NCBI GenBank assembly: GCA_963777915.1
Contig: CAVZSH010000005.1
Span: forward strand, 186,001-250,000
Reading direction: 5' to 3'
DNA: 64,000 nucleotides
DNA from: CAVUPF01 sp963777915
GTDB taxonomy: Bacteria > Actinomycetota > Thermoleophilia > Solirubrobacterales > 70-9
Shown: piece after piece, positions 48,620-58,033 of the stretch
Position numbering within the stretch: the stretch's first letter is position 1
How the letters are laid out: each line of letters begins with the position of its first letter
Translations under genes and position numbers: made by a program
Notes under the pieces: model-generated
What the model saw: the letters and a program-made list of their open reading frames with translations, nothing else
Database searches by the model: none
Told to the model about the DNA's origin: nothing

Positions 48620-49753
48620 GTGAACGACCGCAGTCATGCCGAAGGGATCGATCGGGAGGCGTCGCACGATCCCGCGGTGCAGGCGGCTTGGCGCAAGCTC
48701 GCGGAGCTGCGAGAGAATCCGTTCTTGACGCCGGAGTGGTACCGGGCCTGGCTCGAGTCTCACCCGGCGGAGGAGCCGTTCGCGATCGCCTGGCGCATCG
48801 GGGACGAGATCCGCGGCGTGCTGCCGCTGGTAGTGGTCTCGAAGGGGCCGCTGAGGCTCCTGCGCTTCGCCGGAGCGCGTCGAGGGGACTGGTTTACCCC
48901 GGCATGCCGGCCCGAGGACGAAGAGGCGATGGCGGGCGCCTGTGCCGCCCTCCTAAGTCGGGAGCGGGGGAGATGGCACGCGATCCGCCTCGATCGGATC
49001 GACGCCGAATGCAGGTGGCCAGCCGCCCTTCAACACACCGAAGGGAGTCGGATCGCAGTGGGTCCCCGTCGCCGGGAGGACGTGCTGCCTTACATCGAGT
49101 TCGATGAGCGGGGATTCGACGGCTACCTGGCCGATCGAAGCCGCAACTTCCGCAGTCAGCTCGGACGTCGCCGCCGCCGCCTCGAGCGCGACCACGGCCT
49201 TGCCTTCCGGATGACCACGGCGCCGGAGGATCTGAGCGCCGACATGGACACCTTCTTCAGGCTTCATGACGAACGCTGGCACAAGCGCGGAGGGTCCTCC
49301 TCGCAGAGCCCGGCCACCAGACGGCATCAGCGCCTCTTCGCGGCGGCCGCCCTTGAGCGTGGCTGGTTGCGCCTGTGGACGGCGGAAGCCGACGGGGCGC
49401 CGGCGGCGGCTTGGTATGGGTGGCGGATAGGTGGGCGCTACTGCTATGCGCTGGCCGGCCTGAGCGAGAGATTCGAGCCCCACGGCCTCGGCACTGTGCT
49501 TCTCGCCCACACGATCGAGCAGGCGGCGACGGAGGGCGCCTCGGTGTACGACCTGATGTGGGGCGAGGAGGACTACAAGCGCCGCTTTGAGACCGGTCAG
49601 CGCCAGGTGGCGACTTGGCTGCTCAGCCGCCGCGGTCACCCGATGCGCGCTGCGATCGGCCTTGACGTCAGGGCTGCGAGGGTCGCCGAAGCCGTCGGGC
49701 CGCAGCTGCTGCAGGCGCTCAGCTCGGTCCGTGGGGCGGTGGGGCGGTCGTGA
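48620..49753 (+). CDS. CelD/BcsL-type GNAT acyltransferase (FemAB superfamily)
   Basis: A 377-residue protein. NPFLTPEWYRAWLESHP near residue 35 is the family start, YLADRSRNFRSQLGRRRRRLERDHG the central helix, and LRLWTAEADGAPAAAWYGWRIGGRYCYALAGLSERFEPHGLGTVLLAHTIEQA, in parts, the acetyl-CoA lobe. YDLMWGEEDYKRRFETG near the end is the typical D.MxGxxxYK.R. motif of exopolysaccharide acyltransferases. It overlaps the next glycosyltransferase by four bases (GTGA). It is divergent from the lyase gene. Confidence 0.85.
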   Translation: MNDRSHAEGIDREASHDPAVQAAWRKLAELRENPFLTPEWYRAWLESHPAEEPFAIAWRIGDEIRGVLPLVVVSKGPLRLLRFAGARRGDWFTPACRPEDEEAMAGACAALLSRERGRWHAIRLDRIDAECRWPAALQHTEGSRIAVGPRRREDVLPYIEFDERGFDGYLADRSRNFRSQLGRRRRRLERDHGLAFRMTTAPEDLSADMDTFFRLHDERWHKRGGSSSQSPATRRHQRLFAAAALERGWLRLWTAEADGAPAAAWYGWRIGGRYCYALAGLSERFEPHGLGTVLLAHTIEQAATEGASVYDLMWGEEDYKRRFETGQRQVATWLLSRRGHPMRAAIGLDVRAARVAEAVGPQLLQALSSVRGAVGRS

Positions 49754-50721
49754 ATGGGGCCGATCTTCGCGTCGTCGTGCTGACCTACGGCACCGGCGGG
49801 GAGCACCAGCCGCTGCTGGATTCACTTGCCGGGGAGGGTCTACAGCTCGATCGCGTCCTGGTCGTCCACAACCCTTCGACTCCCGGCGAGGGTCCTCCCT
49901 CGGTCCCCGCTGGTTGTGAGGTGTTGATCGCCACCCACAACCTGGGTTATGCAGCAGGCATGAACCTCGGGATCCACCAACAGTTGAGCCGGGGCTGTGA
50001 ATTGTTGTTACTGCTCACGCACGACGCACGACTACGCCCCGGCGCGCTGGAGCGGCTGATCGAGGCGGCCACGGCGAACCCACGCTACGGAGTGCTCGGG
50101 CCCGCCTTGGTCCTGACCGGCACGGCCACCCCATTCTCTTTCGGGGGGGTGACTCGGGGCAACGGCAGCGTCGACCATCTGAAAGGGCAGCCGTCGGCCC
50201 CTGGAGGAATCGCGCCCTGTGACTGGGTCGATGGGGGCACGATGCTGATCCGAGCCGACGCGCTTGCTCAGACCGGTGGATTTGACGAGCGGTTCTGGGG
50301 CTACTGCGAGGACGCCGATCTGTGCCTGCGCATTGTGCGAGCGGGCTTCCTGGTGGGCGTGGTGGTTGGCTCCTGGGCAGATCAGGCTCCCGGCGCTGCC
50401 AAGCGCCCGGGCCCGTGGGCCTACCTGCTCACCCGCAATGGCGCCGCCTATGCCCAGAGTTTCGCCGGGATACGGGGAGTGAGCTTCATGACCGGAAGGG
50501 CAGCCTTGCTCGCCCTGTTCGAGTTGCTGCGGATCGCCGTTCGTATGACGCCGCTGCGCGATGGATCGCTCGCTGTGCCATGGGCGGTAGCGGTCGGCAG
50601 GGTGCGGGGGATGCTGGACTTCTTCAGAGGCAGGTGGGGACCTCCGCCTGCTGGTCTCCCAGGCACTGGAGACATGCAGAACGTAGCGTCGATCTCCTGG
50701 GAGGCCGGAGATGGCGGATGA
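49750..50721 (+). CDS. glycosyltransferase family 2 (rhamnosyltransferase-like)
   Basis: A 323-residue GT-A protein. VVVLTYGTGGEHQPLLDSLAGEGLQLDRVLVVHNPST is the donor motif; YAAGMNLGIHQQLSRGCELLLLLTHDARLRPGALERLIEAA has the acidic HDA in place of the DxD; DWVDGGTMLIRADALAQTGGFDERFWGYCEDADLCLRI is the acceptor-side motif common to rhamnosyl- and other WbbL-like transferases. The 3' end overlaps the next gene by 11 bp. GTG start overlaps the previous stop. Confidence 0.9.
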   Translation: MNGADLRVVVLTYGTGGEHQPLLDSLAGEGLQLDRVLVVHNPSTPGEGPPSVPAGCEVLIATHNLGYAAGMNLGIHQQLSRGCELLLLLTHDARLRPGALERLIEAATANPRYGVLGPALVLTGTATPFSFGGVTRGNGSVDHLKGQPSAPGGIAPCDWVDGGTMLIRADALAQTGGFDERFWGYCEDADLCLRIVRAGFLVGVVVGSWADQAPGAAKRPGPWAYLLTRNGAAYAQSFAGIRGVSFMTGRAALLALFELLRIAVRMTPLRDGSLAVPWAVAVGRVRGMLDFFRGRWGPPPAGLPGTGDMQNVASISWEAGDGG

Positions 50722-51769
50722 CCGGCCGCGGGTGCTTCATCTTGGGCCGGACGTTCCCGGTGGTATGAACGCGGTGATGCGAGGGCTGGTCTCCTCGCCG
50801 CTATCCAGCCGCTATCGACTGGACATCGTCGCCACCCACCGCGGCCCGGGCTCCGCGCGGCGTTTGACTGTGTACTGCCTCGCGCTGCTGCGGCTGACGT
50901 GGTGGAGCATCCGCGGGCAAGGCCGGATCGTCCACATCCACTCGACCGTGCGGGGCAGCATGTACCGCAAGGCAGCCTGTGTCGTTCTTGCGAAGGCGCT
51001 GCGGCGGCGGGTCGTCTTGCACGTCCACTCCGGGCCCGGCGACATCGCAACCTTTCGGGTCGGGCTTGGCAGATGGAGCATCGCCTTCTTCCGATTCTCA
51101 TTTCACGCGGCGGACATCGTCCTGGCGGTCTCCACCGCGAGCGCCGCGGCGCTTGAGAAGGCATTCGGCGCCGGTGACATAGTCGTCTTGCCGAATGCGG
51201 CGCCCGCGGGACCCGGGGGGCCAGTGAGCCGCAGTCGCCAGGCGCACCCGCTGGCCGTCTACCTGGGTGGCTTCGCGAATCCGGTCAAGGGGGGGGATGT
51301 CCTTCTGGAAGCGCTCGCCCGGCCCGAGGCGGGGGAGCTTCGCGTCATGCTCGCCGGGCCGGGTGATTTGCCGCAGGAGGGCCGCCGGCTGGTCGCAGAC
51401 CGCCCGCAGGTCGAGTGGCGGGGCTGGCTAGATGAGCCGGAGAAGGATGAGCTGCTGCGAGCGGCCTCGATCTTCGTCCTTTCCTCCACCTCGGAGGGCC
51501 TCCCCATGGCCCTGCTCGAGGCGATGGCCTATGGGCTTGCAATCGTGGCGACCGAGGTGGGTGGCGTGCCGGATGTCGTGGACGCGGGGCTGGAGGCTTT
51601 GGTGATTCCTCCTGTGGACCCAGTCGCCTTGGCGGGCGCGCTCGCCAGGCTCGCCCGCGACCCGGATCTGCGCGAGCGCCTGGGGCACGCGGCCCGGGAG
51701 CGTGCCGGGCGCCTCAGCGTCGCTGTGGTGGCGGATCGGCTTGACGCGCTCTACCGAGGGCTCCTCTGA
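50711..51769 (+). CDS. glycosyltransferase family 4
   Basis: A 352-residue GT-B enzyme. VLHLGPDVPGGMNAVMRGLVSSPL is the acceptor-side start with GGM, RRVVLHVHSGPGD follows, and FVLSSTSEGLPMALLEAMAYGLAIVATEVGGVPDVVD has the donor-site E-x7-E (EGLPMALLE). PVKGGDVLLEALARPEAG carries the KGxDxLxEA pattern. It is the third gene of an overlapping run from 48620 and so presumably works on the same glycan. Confidence 0.92.
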   Translation: MADDRPRVLHLGPDVPGGMNAVMRGLVSSPLSSRYRLDIVATHRGPGSARRLTVYCLALLRLTWWSIRGQGRIVHIHSTVRGSMYRKAACVVLAKALRRRVVLHVHSGPGDIATFRVGLGRWSIAFFRFSFHAADIVLAVSTASAAALEKAFGAGDIVVLPNAAPAGPGGPVSRSRQAHPLAVYLGGFANPVKGGDVLLEALARPEAGELRVMLAGPGDLPQEGRRLVADRPQVEWRGWLDEPEKDELLRAASIFVLSSTSEGLPMALLEAMAYGLAIVATEVGGVPDVVDAGLEALVIPPVDPVALAGALARLARDPDLRERLGHAARERAGRLSVAVVADRLDALYRGLL

Positions 51770-51827
51770 GTGGCTGCGACGGGGCGCAATGACATGAGCG
51801 GTCAAACCGCCGCATAGACTCTCGCCG

Positions 51828-52655
51828 GTGCATGACCGGCGATTGCGAAACCGCTCTGGGCAAGCGACATTTCTCTGCTATCACTCGGTCGCCCCGAAGG
51901 GTCCGCGCTATCTGACCGTCTCGCAGGAGCTCTTCGAACGACAGCTCGCGGTGCTTGGTCGTCGCGGGCTGCTGACAGGCGATCTGGCGAGCCTGACAGC
52001 TGTCGTAGAAGGCAGGACGATCGAGCCGACTGTCTTTCTCACCTTCGACGATGGGTTCCGAGACAACTACCAGACCGTCATGCCTCTCTTGCAGGAGCAT
52101 GGCCATCGGGCGTTCGTGTTCGTACTGCCGCCGCTGCTCGAGAAGGGCGCAGCGCTCGCATGGCCGGAGGTCGCAGAGGACGCCGGCAGATATCCCTCGT
52201 CGATGCGCTCTGTCACATGGCCGATGCTGGAGGAGATGAAGGAGGGGGGGTTTGAGGTCGGTAGTCACACCCTCACCCATGCCCACCTTCGGGATCTGAG
52301 CGGCGAGGCTCTGCGCGAGGAGCTGTGGGATTCCCGCCTGCGAATCAAGGAGCGTCTTGGCAGCTGCGACACACTCGCCTACCCGTTTGGCGAGTGGAGC
52401 TCAGAGGCGGCAGCAGCGGCAGCCGACTGTGGTTATCGCTTTGCGTTCAGCCTGCCGACGAAGACAGGTCAACGAGTCGCGACGCCGCTTTCGATACCTC
52501 GCGTCAACGTCGATTACCGTGATCACGGCGTTCGGTTTACTGCCAAGCTTTCGCCGTCGGGCCGGCGCGTCTATTTATCAACCCTGGTGGGGACCGCACG
52601 CGGGGGTGCTCGCGCCGTCTACAGGAACCAGGGAGCGCCCTCCGTCAACGAGTAA
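51828..52655 (+). CDS. NodB-type polysaccharide deacetylase
   Basis: A 275-residue carbohydrate esterase family 4 protein. ATFLCYHSVAP begins the domain; TVFLTFDDGFRDNY is motif 1 with the catalytic/metal Asp pair; FEVGSHTLTHAHLRDL is motif 2 with both metal His; YPFGEWSSEAAAAAADCGYRFAFS is motif 3. Deacetylation of N-acetyl sugars in the polysaccharide or peptidoglycan is expected. No signal peptide is seen. The GTG start lies 58 bp after the glycosyltransferase; the 3' end overlaps the region of the acyltransferase relic on the other strand. Confidence 0.9.
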   Translation: MHDRRLRNRSGQATFLCYHSVAPKGPRYLTVSQELFERQLAVLGRRGLLTGDLASLTAVVEGRTIEPTVFLTFDDGFRDNYQTVMPLLQEHGHRAFVFVLPPLLEKGAALAWPEVAEDAGRYPSSMRSVTWPMLEEMKEGGFEVGSHTLTHAHLRDLSGEALREELWDSRLRIKERLGSCDTLAYPFGEWSSEAAAAAADCGYRFAFSLPTKTGQRVATPLSIPRVNVDYRDHGVRFTAKLSPSGRRVYLSTLVGTARGGARAVYRNQGAPSVNE

Positions 52656-53170
52656 TCGAGGTTTGGGGACCTGCGCCCGATCACTTGTGCGGGAACACCG
52701 CCGACAATCGTGTAGTCGTCGACATCCTTGCTCACCTCTGAGTTTGCGGGAACCACGGCGCCTCGGCCGATCGGGACCCCCGGAAGTAAGGTCGCGCGGA
52801 ACCTTATCCATGCAAAGTCTTCGATCACGATTGGAGCCCCGCGGACACCAAAGCTTCGTCATCTCGGTCGTGCTCGAGCTAGCGCGACTTCGCTGGAGAA
52901 GTTGACGTGCTTGCCGATTTTGATGCCACGGCGACCGTCGAGAGTCGCCCAGAATCCGATCACCGAGCCCTCTCCGATCTCGATCCCCGGCGGGTATCTC
53001 AGGTCTCGCCATTGATAGAGGATCGAATCGGGATCGGCCCCCTCAAGCCCAGCAGGTGCCGCGCCAGGTATGTGCGGAGGCGGCGAAACGGCTGTCTGCC
53101 GGGCACCATCGTGAACAGGCGCAATCCGCTGCGAGGGCCACGCTGTCCTCTCTCAGATGGAGGAGGAAGG
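52619..53170 (-). pseudogene. left-handed beta-helix acyltransferase pseudogene (WcaF-like)
   Basis: Minus-strand pieces in order: RRLRTYLARHLLGL, then in another frame ILYQWRDLRYPPGIEIGEGSVIGFWATLDGRRGIKIGKHVNFSSEVAL, and in a third frame APIVIEDFAWIRFRATLLPGVPIGRGAVVPANSEVSKDVDDYTIVGGVPAQVIGRR. These are the hexapeptide repeats of surface-glycan acetyltransferases. At least two frameshifts and a small deletion (loss of the usual WTxxHD after VAL) break it. It is convergent with the deacetylase gene. The stretch 53171-53258 holds no gene. Confidence 0.85.
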
Positions 53171-53258
53171 GGCCGAAGCCCCCTTGCTTGATCGCGCCCT
53201 TGATTGGCGCATGGGCCGGATCTTCATCTGGCCCCAATGGTGCATTCTTCGCTGCCGC

Positions 53259-54731
53259 TCAGTAGGCTCCGCGGCCGGACAGGACGACCGGGATCGTGGC
53301 TAGCAGGATCTCGATGTCGCGCGCCAGTGACCAACCGGAGACGTACTGGTAGTCGAACCTGACCATCTCCTGGAAGGGCAGATCGGACCGGCCCGAGACC
53401 TGCCAGAGGCCGGTGATCCCGGGCCGCAGGTCGAGTCGGCGGGCGTGCCAGCTCTGGGCGGTGTGCTTGGCCTCCTTGGGAATCAGCGGCCGCGGGCCGA
53501 CCAGGCTCATCTCGCCGCGAAGGACGTTGAGGAGCTGGGGGAGCTCATCTAGGGAGGTGCGGCGCAAAAAACGGCCGACGCGGGTGATGCGCGGGTCGCG
53601 CTTGATCTTGAACATGACCCCGTCGGTGGCTTCGTTGGCGTCTTCGTAGTGCTTCTTTCGTTCCTCCGCGTCGCTGTACATCGAGCGGAACTTGACCAGC
53701 ATGAACTCGGTTTCACCCCGTCCTGCCCGTACCTGGCGGAACAGCACCGGGCCGCGCGAGTTGAGCTTGATCGCGATCGCGATCGCGATCAGCACTGGAC
53801 TGAGTAGGACCAGGATCGCCGCGGAGATCACGACGTCAAGCGCTCGCTTGGCGACGCGCGAGGCCTTGGTGAGGGGCGGCGCGCCGATCGAGAGCAGCGG
53901 CAGGCCGCCGATCTGGTTCAGCGACTGGACGCCGTCGAGCAGCTCGAAGAGGCGCGGCACCACATCGACCGTCACCCGCTGGTCGCGGCAGGCGCGGATG
54001 CAGCTGAGCAGCTGCTGGTGACTGGCCCGCGAGAAGGCGATGATGACGCGGTCCACATCGCATTCTTTGAGCACCTCGTCGAGCTGCTCGAGCGAGCCGA
54101 GCTTCGGCAGGCGCGGCGTGCCGTTGAGGGTGTGGACGTCGTCGTCGACGAGCCCGATCGTCTCCAACCCGAACTCAGTGTGGCGATCGAGTCGGTCGGC
54201 GAGTCGGTCGGCGACTATCCCCGAGCCGACGATCACGGTGCGCTGACGCAGCGGTGCCAGCCGGTGTGTCCAGCCGCGGCCGATCGCGCGGGCGACGCTG
54301 TCGAAGCTAGCCGTGGCCAGCGTCGCGACCAGGGCAACGAGAGCCGGTTGGCCCAGGTTGAGCAGCGCGGCGACGCCGAGCACGGGCCAGGACAAAAGCA
54401 GCGCCGCGACCAGCGCGCGGGGAGCGTCCGAGAGGCCGCTGGCCCAGGTGAGCAGGTCGCTGTCGCTGTAGAGGCCGAAGACGAACGCCAAGAGGATCGA
54501 GCCCGCCAGCAGGACGGCGGTCAGCGCCAGCGCCGAGGCAAGCGGGACGCCGAGCAGGAGCGCTGTGAGAAGGCCGCCGAGCACTGCAGAGGCGATGTCG
54601 GCGCTGAGAAGCACCCGGCGCAGGACGGTCGAGCGCTCCCTCGCCCGCGAGCTGCCGGCGCGTGCGGAGTCCGCCCGGTGCTTAGTCTCGACCGAGGTCT
54701 CGTAGTCGTAGTCGAATGCGATGCTGTCCAT
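53259..54731 (-). CDS. undecaprenyl-phosphate sugar phosphotransferase (WbaP/WcaJ type)
   Basis: A 490-residue membrane enzyme that starts glycan synthesis by placing a sugar-phosphate on undecaprenyl-phosphate. Residues about 45-190 contain four to five membrane segments; a Rossmann-like part follows (TVIVGSGIVADRLADRL). The C-terminal catalytic domain has KRALDVVISAAILVLLSPVLIAIAIAIKLNSRGPVLFRQVRAGRGE, RRTSLDELPQLLNVLRGEMSLVGPRPLIPKEA and RLDLRPGITGLWQVSGRSDLPF, the classic motifs. ATG 54731 is chosen over the longer frame because the upstream part overlaps the divergent polymerase gene region. It is the initiator for this locus. Confidence 0.93.
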   Translation of the reverse strand: MDSIAFDYDYETSVETKHRADSARAGSSRARERSTVLRRVLLSADIASAVLGGLLTALLLGVPLASALALTAVLLAGSILLAFVFGLYSDSDLLTWASGLSDAPRALVAALLLSWPVLGVAALLNLGQPALVALVATLATASFDSVARAIGRGWTHRLAPLRQRTVIVGSGIVADRLADRLDRHTEFGLETIGLVDDDVHTLNGTPRLPKLGSLEQLDEVLKECDVDRVIIAFSRASHQQLLSCIRACRDQRVTVDVVPRLFELLDGVQSLNQIGGLPLLSIGAPPLTKASRVAKRALDVVISAAILVLLSPVLIAIAIAIKLNSRGPVLFRQVRAGRGETEFMLVKFRSMYSDAEERKKHYEDANEATDGVMFKIKRDPRITRVGRFLRRTSLDELPQLLNVLRGEMSLVGPRPLIPKEAKHTAQSWHARRLDLRPGITGLWQVSGRSDLPFQEMVRFDYQYVSGWSLARDIEILLATIPVVLSGRGAY

Positions 54732-54858
54732 GGCTGCTTGTATCTCTCTCGGCAGCAGTGGCTCTGGGCTTGAGATCAGCTTTGAAGCGTCCAATTGATT
54801 CCAGTCGCGGTCGGGCTCGGCTCTCAACGAGGATACCCAGCATCCAGCGAATCCACCA

Positions 54859-56871
54859 ATGCTCAACAAATTGCTGAAAAAGCCCGTTCTACAGAGCGGA
54901 GGCCGTGGAGCCGAGGACCTAGGTCAGGCGCTCCGCGGGCCGGCTGTCGGCGTGGCGATCGCCGGGCTCACAGTGTTTCTGGGTTTCAACGCGGGTGGGT
55001 TCTTCCCGGGGGCAACGGCCATCGCAGCGCTCGTCGTCTGCCTTTTGGCGGTGCTCGGGATCATGCTCGTCTCGGGGCCGTTTGAGAGCTTCACCCTGGG
55101 CCTGTTCCTGCCGCTCGCGCTGCTCGCGGGGTTTGCGGCTTGGACCCTGGTCTCCGCAGCCTGGTCGCATGCGCCCGGCCGCGCCCTGCTCGAGTTCGAC
55201 CGCGCCCTGCTCTACGTGCTCGTCCTTGCCTTCTTCGGCATGCTGGTGCCCGGCAAGCGGCGGCTGGAGTGGGGGTTGCGCGGGTTCGTCCTGGCCGCGA
55301 TCGTGATCTGCACCGCCGGCTGGATCACCAGGGTAGCCGCCGATCTCTGGCCGATCTCCCTCGATATTCAGCCCGAGCGCCTCAGCTTTCCCATCACCTA
55401 CTGGAACGCGCTTGGGCTGATGTCCACGCTTGCGATCATCGCCTGCGTCTACCTCGCATCGGGGGACCGGCAGACCCGTCTCACGCGGATCCTCGGCGCG
55501 GCGGCGATACCGCTGCTCGCATCGACCCTGCTGCTCACATTCTCGCGCTCCTCGCTGGCGCTCGCGGTGGTCGGTCTCCTCCTCTACGCAGCGATCGCGC
55601 GGCCGCGGCGGCTGCTGACGACCCTGGTCGCGGTCGTGCCGTCGGCCGCGGTCGCGCTGCTCGCCACCTACCGGGCGAAGCTGGTCGGCTCGGCTCACTT
55701 CGCCTCGCCGCCGGGGGTCGCCCAGGGGCACCGCCTCGCACTCGTCGTGGCGCTCTGCGTCGGAAGCGCGGCGTTGCTGCAGGCCCTGCTGCTGCGATTC
55801 GATGAGCGGCTCGAGGCGTGGCGGCCCCCCAAGGCGAAGACCGGGACGAAAGTGGGTCTCGCCGCGGGGCTGGTGGCCGTCGCGCTGGCGCTGGGCGCCC
55901 CGTCGTGGATCGACTCGCGGTACCAGCAATTCATCCACGGCAACGTAGTCGGCCACCACCGAGAACCCAGCGCCCGTCTTACCTCGACCGGCAACAATGG
56001 GCGCATAGCGCAATGGGACGTGGCGCTTGACGCCTTTGACGCCAAGCCGCTGATCGGCAACGGGGCGGGTACCTACCAGCTGCTCTGGGCGCGCGATCGG
56101 CCCTATCTGTTCACGGTGATCGACGCCCACTCTCTCTACATCCAGGTGCTGGGCGAGCTCGGGTTGGTGGGGATCCTGCTGATTGGCGGGGCATTGATCG
56201 CGATCTTCGTCGGGCTGGCACGCCGGATGCGTGGGGAGGGGCGCCACATCTACGCGGCGGTCCTTGCCCTCGCCATTGTCTGGGCGATCCACGCCGGCGT
56301 CGACTGGGACTGGGAGATGCCGGCGGTGACGCTATGGCTTTTCGCCCTGGCCGGCCTCGGTCTCTCCAAGCCGGTTGGCGAGCGCTCGCGCGTCGCGGCG
56401 ATCGAGCCGAGGCGGGTGGTGCGAATTGTCGCTGTGCTGGGCGTCGGAGTCCTGGCCGCGACGCCGGCCGCCGTGGCGGTCTCGCAGTCCAACCTCAACG
56501 CGGCGGTGTCGGCTTTTAATCGAGGCGATTGCAACGCCGCGATCAGCTCCGCACTCGGCTCGCTCGACGCGCTCAAGGTGCGCCCGCAGCCCTACGAAGT
56601 GATCGGCTACTGCGACGCGCGGTTCGGCCAGGACCACCTGGCGCTGTTGGAGATGGAAAACGCCGTCTCCCGCGACCCCGACAGCTGGGAACCGCATTAC
56701 GGGCTGGCGATCGTGCGCGCCGCAGCGGGCCTCAGCCCGCTGCCGCAGCTTCAACTCGCCAGGCAGCTCAACCCGCTCGAACCGCTGATCCGGGAGGAAC
56801 TTCAGAGCATGAGCGGCAAGGGCCCCCGGCAATGGAAGAGGCGGGCCAGTCTGGCCCGCCTCCCCATCTGA
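54859..56871 (+). CDS. O-antigen ligase/polymerase with C-terminal TPR-like tail
   Basis: A 670-residue membrane protein with about 12 hydrophobic segments, then a soluble tail. SFPITYWNALGLMSTLAIIACVYLAS, LLLTFSRSSLALAVVGLLLYAA and the loop NGRIAQWDVALDAFDAKPLIGNGAGTYQLLW (the Wzy_C loop) support the family; DAHSLYIQVLGELGLVGILL is the conserved end motif. The last 120 residues (AVSAFNRGDCNAAISSALGSLDAL and HLALLEMENAVSRDPDSW) look like tetratricopeptide repeats. A paralogue of the same plan is at 60101-62059. It is divergent from the WbaP-type gene. Confidence 0.9.
   Translation: MLNKLLKKPVLQSGGRGAEDLGQALRGPAVGVAIAGLTVFLGFNAGGFFPGATAIAALVVCLLAVLGIMLVSGPFESFTLGLFLPLALLAGFAAWTLVSAAWSHAPGRALLEFDRALLYVLVLAFFGMLVPGKRRLEWGLRGFVLAAIVICTAGWITRVAADLWPISLDIQPERLSFPITYWNALGLMSTLAIIACVYLASGDRQTRLTRILGAAAIPLLASTLLLTFSRSSLALAVVGLLLYAAIARPRRLLTTLVAVVPSAAVALLATYRAKLVGSAHFASPPGVAQGHRLALVVALCVGSAALLQALLLRFDERLEAWRPPKAKTGTKVGLAAGLVAVALALGAPSWIDSRYQQFIHGNVVGHHREPSARLTSTGNNGRIAQWDVALDAFDAKPLIGNGAGTYQLLWARDRPYLFTVIDAHSLYIQVLGELGLVGILLIGGALIAIFVGLARRMRGEGRHIYAAVLALAIVWAIHAGVDWDWEMPAVTLWLFALAGLGLSKPVGERSRVAAIEPRRVVRIVAVLGVGVLAATPAAVAVSQSNLNAAVSAFNRGDCNAAISSALGSLDALKVRPQPYEVIGYCDARFGQDHLALLEMENAVSRDPDSWEPHYGLAIVRAAAGLSPLPQLQLARQLNPLEPLIREELQSMSGKGPRQWKRRASLARLPI
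56838..56862. terminator. bidirectional terminator hairpin between convergent genes
   Basis: GAGGCGGGCC, a 5-base loop and GGCCCGCCTC form a 10-bp perfect stem in the last codons of the polymerase gene, just before the convergent LPFTG gene. It could stop transcription from both sides. There is no T-run. Confidence 0.5.
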
Positions 56872-56888
56872 TGAACTTGCAGCGGAAC

Positions 56889-57236
56889 CTACGCTGCGTC
56901 TTTGCCGGAGCGCAGCCGCTGGCGCATCACCACGCCGGCGCCGAGCAGGCCCACACCGACGATCAGCACCGGGATCGCCATGAAGCCCGTGAAGGGCAAC
57001 GAGCCGCTGCTGGTGTCAGCGACCTGGCGGACCGTCTGGGTGGCGGGGGTGCTGGGGCCATTCGACCCCCGAACCGCGAGCATGTTGGAGTGCCGCTTTT
57101 GGCCGTTGGGTGCGGGGTACTGGGCAGAGCTGGCGCTTCCATTGCCGGCTAGGCCCGAGACGGCGAGCGTCGCGCCCGTGCCGCTCATGAACACGCCGAG
57201 CGCGAGCACCAACGTTACGGCGACTCGTGACTTCAT
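56889..57236 (-). CDS. LPFTG sortase-anchored small surface protein
   Basis: A 115-residue exported protein from ATG 57236. Residues 1-30 form a signal peptide (VAVTLVLALGVFMSGTGATLAVSGLA). The middle is low-complexity with Ser, Pro, Asn and Gln. LPFTG at residues 80-84 is followed by a membrane segment (FMAIPVLIVGVGLLGAGVVM) and the basic tail RQRLRSGKDAA, the complete cell-wall sorting signal. AAGGGA precedes the start. The frame is open upstream to 57470, but that part overlaps the divergent sigma-factor region. Sortase is not in the window. Confidence 0.85.
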   Translation of the reverse strand: MKSRVAVTLVLALGVFMSGTGATLAVSGLAGNGSASSAQYPAPNGQKRHSNMLAVRGSNGPSTPATQTVRQVADTSSGSLPFTGFMAIPVLIVGVGLLGAGVVMRQRLRSGKDAA

Positions 57237-57468
57237 AAAAGTTCCCTTCTTCTTGGCAAAAGGCGATGGCGTCCCCGCCGCGGACGCCATCGCCCGCAGC
57301 TTGATCGCGTCGAGCTCCAGCGCGGTCAGCGCCGGCCTGTTGTCACGCAGTCGCTGCTCGACCTTGTGGAGCTCGGCGGGAAAACGGTTGTCGCGATCGT
57401 GGCTGATGCCCCTTATACGGATGAGCCAGGCGATTCCTGACAGGCGCGATCGCCGGCCATCGGAGAAC

Positions 57469-57969
57469 ATGACGTTGAGGATGCGGACCGAGGACTTCGA
57501 GCAGCTCTACGAGGATCATGCCCAGCCGCTCTACGGTTTTCTCGCCTACCGCACCGGAGACCGGGCCCTGGCCGAGGACCTGCTGGGCGAGACTTTCGAG
57601 CGGGCACTGCGCTCGCGGCGGCGCTACGACCCGGCCAGGGCGAGCGCCAAGACCTGGCTCTATGCGATCGCGCTCAATTGCCTGCGCGATCAGATTCGCC
57701 GGTCGCAGGCGGAGACGCGGGCTCTCGACCGCGCCGCGGCGGGGGACGAGGTGGCGGTGCTCGACCCCGACCTCGGGCGGGTCGAGGATCGCGAGGAGCT
57801 GGGGCGCGCGATGGCGGCGCTCAGCGAGCAGGAGCGCGAGGCGGTGGCGCTTCGCTACGGAGGCGATCTGACTGCGCCCGAGACCGCGAAGCTGCTCGGG
57901 GAGAAGCTGACGACGGTGGAGGGGCGCCTCTACCGGGCGCTGCGAAAGCTCCGCGCTGAGCTGGATTAG
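57469..57969 (+). CDS. ECF-type RNA polymerase sigma factor
   Basis: A 166-residue sigma-70-family factor with region 2 (FEQLYEDHAQPLYGFLAYRTGDRALAEDLLGETFERAL) and region 4 (ALSEQEREAVALRYGGDLTAPETAKLLGEKLTTVEGRLYRALRKLRAEL), the latter a helix-turn-helix. A linker with GDEVAVLDPDLGRVEDREE lies between. ATG 57469 gives the right N-terminus. It sits divergent from the LPFTG gene and convergent with the second lyase gene, so it may control surface genes. No standard anti-sigma gene follows; a small membrane protein at 59808-60098 is a candidate. Confidence 0.9.
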   Translation: MTLRMRTEDFEQLYEDHAQPLYGFLAYRTGDRALAEDLLGETFERALRSRRRYDPARASAKTWLYAIALNCLRDQIRRSQAETRALDRAAAGDEVAVLDPDLGRVEDREELGRAMAALSEQEREAVALRYGGDLTAPETAKLLGEKLTTVEGRLYRALRKLRAELD

Positions 57970-58033
57970 GCAGCTCGGGCGCCCAGCATGCGCTCTGCGA
58001 CGCCTTCGAGGAGGGCCCCCTGGCTCCGAGGTC

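Noticed and set aside
54919..56292. 457-codon minus-strand frame
   Set aside because: Shadow of the polymerase gene; extreme Arg/Gly/Glu composition and no hydrophobic or domain pattern.
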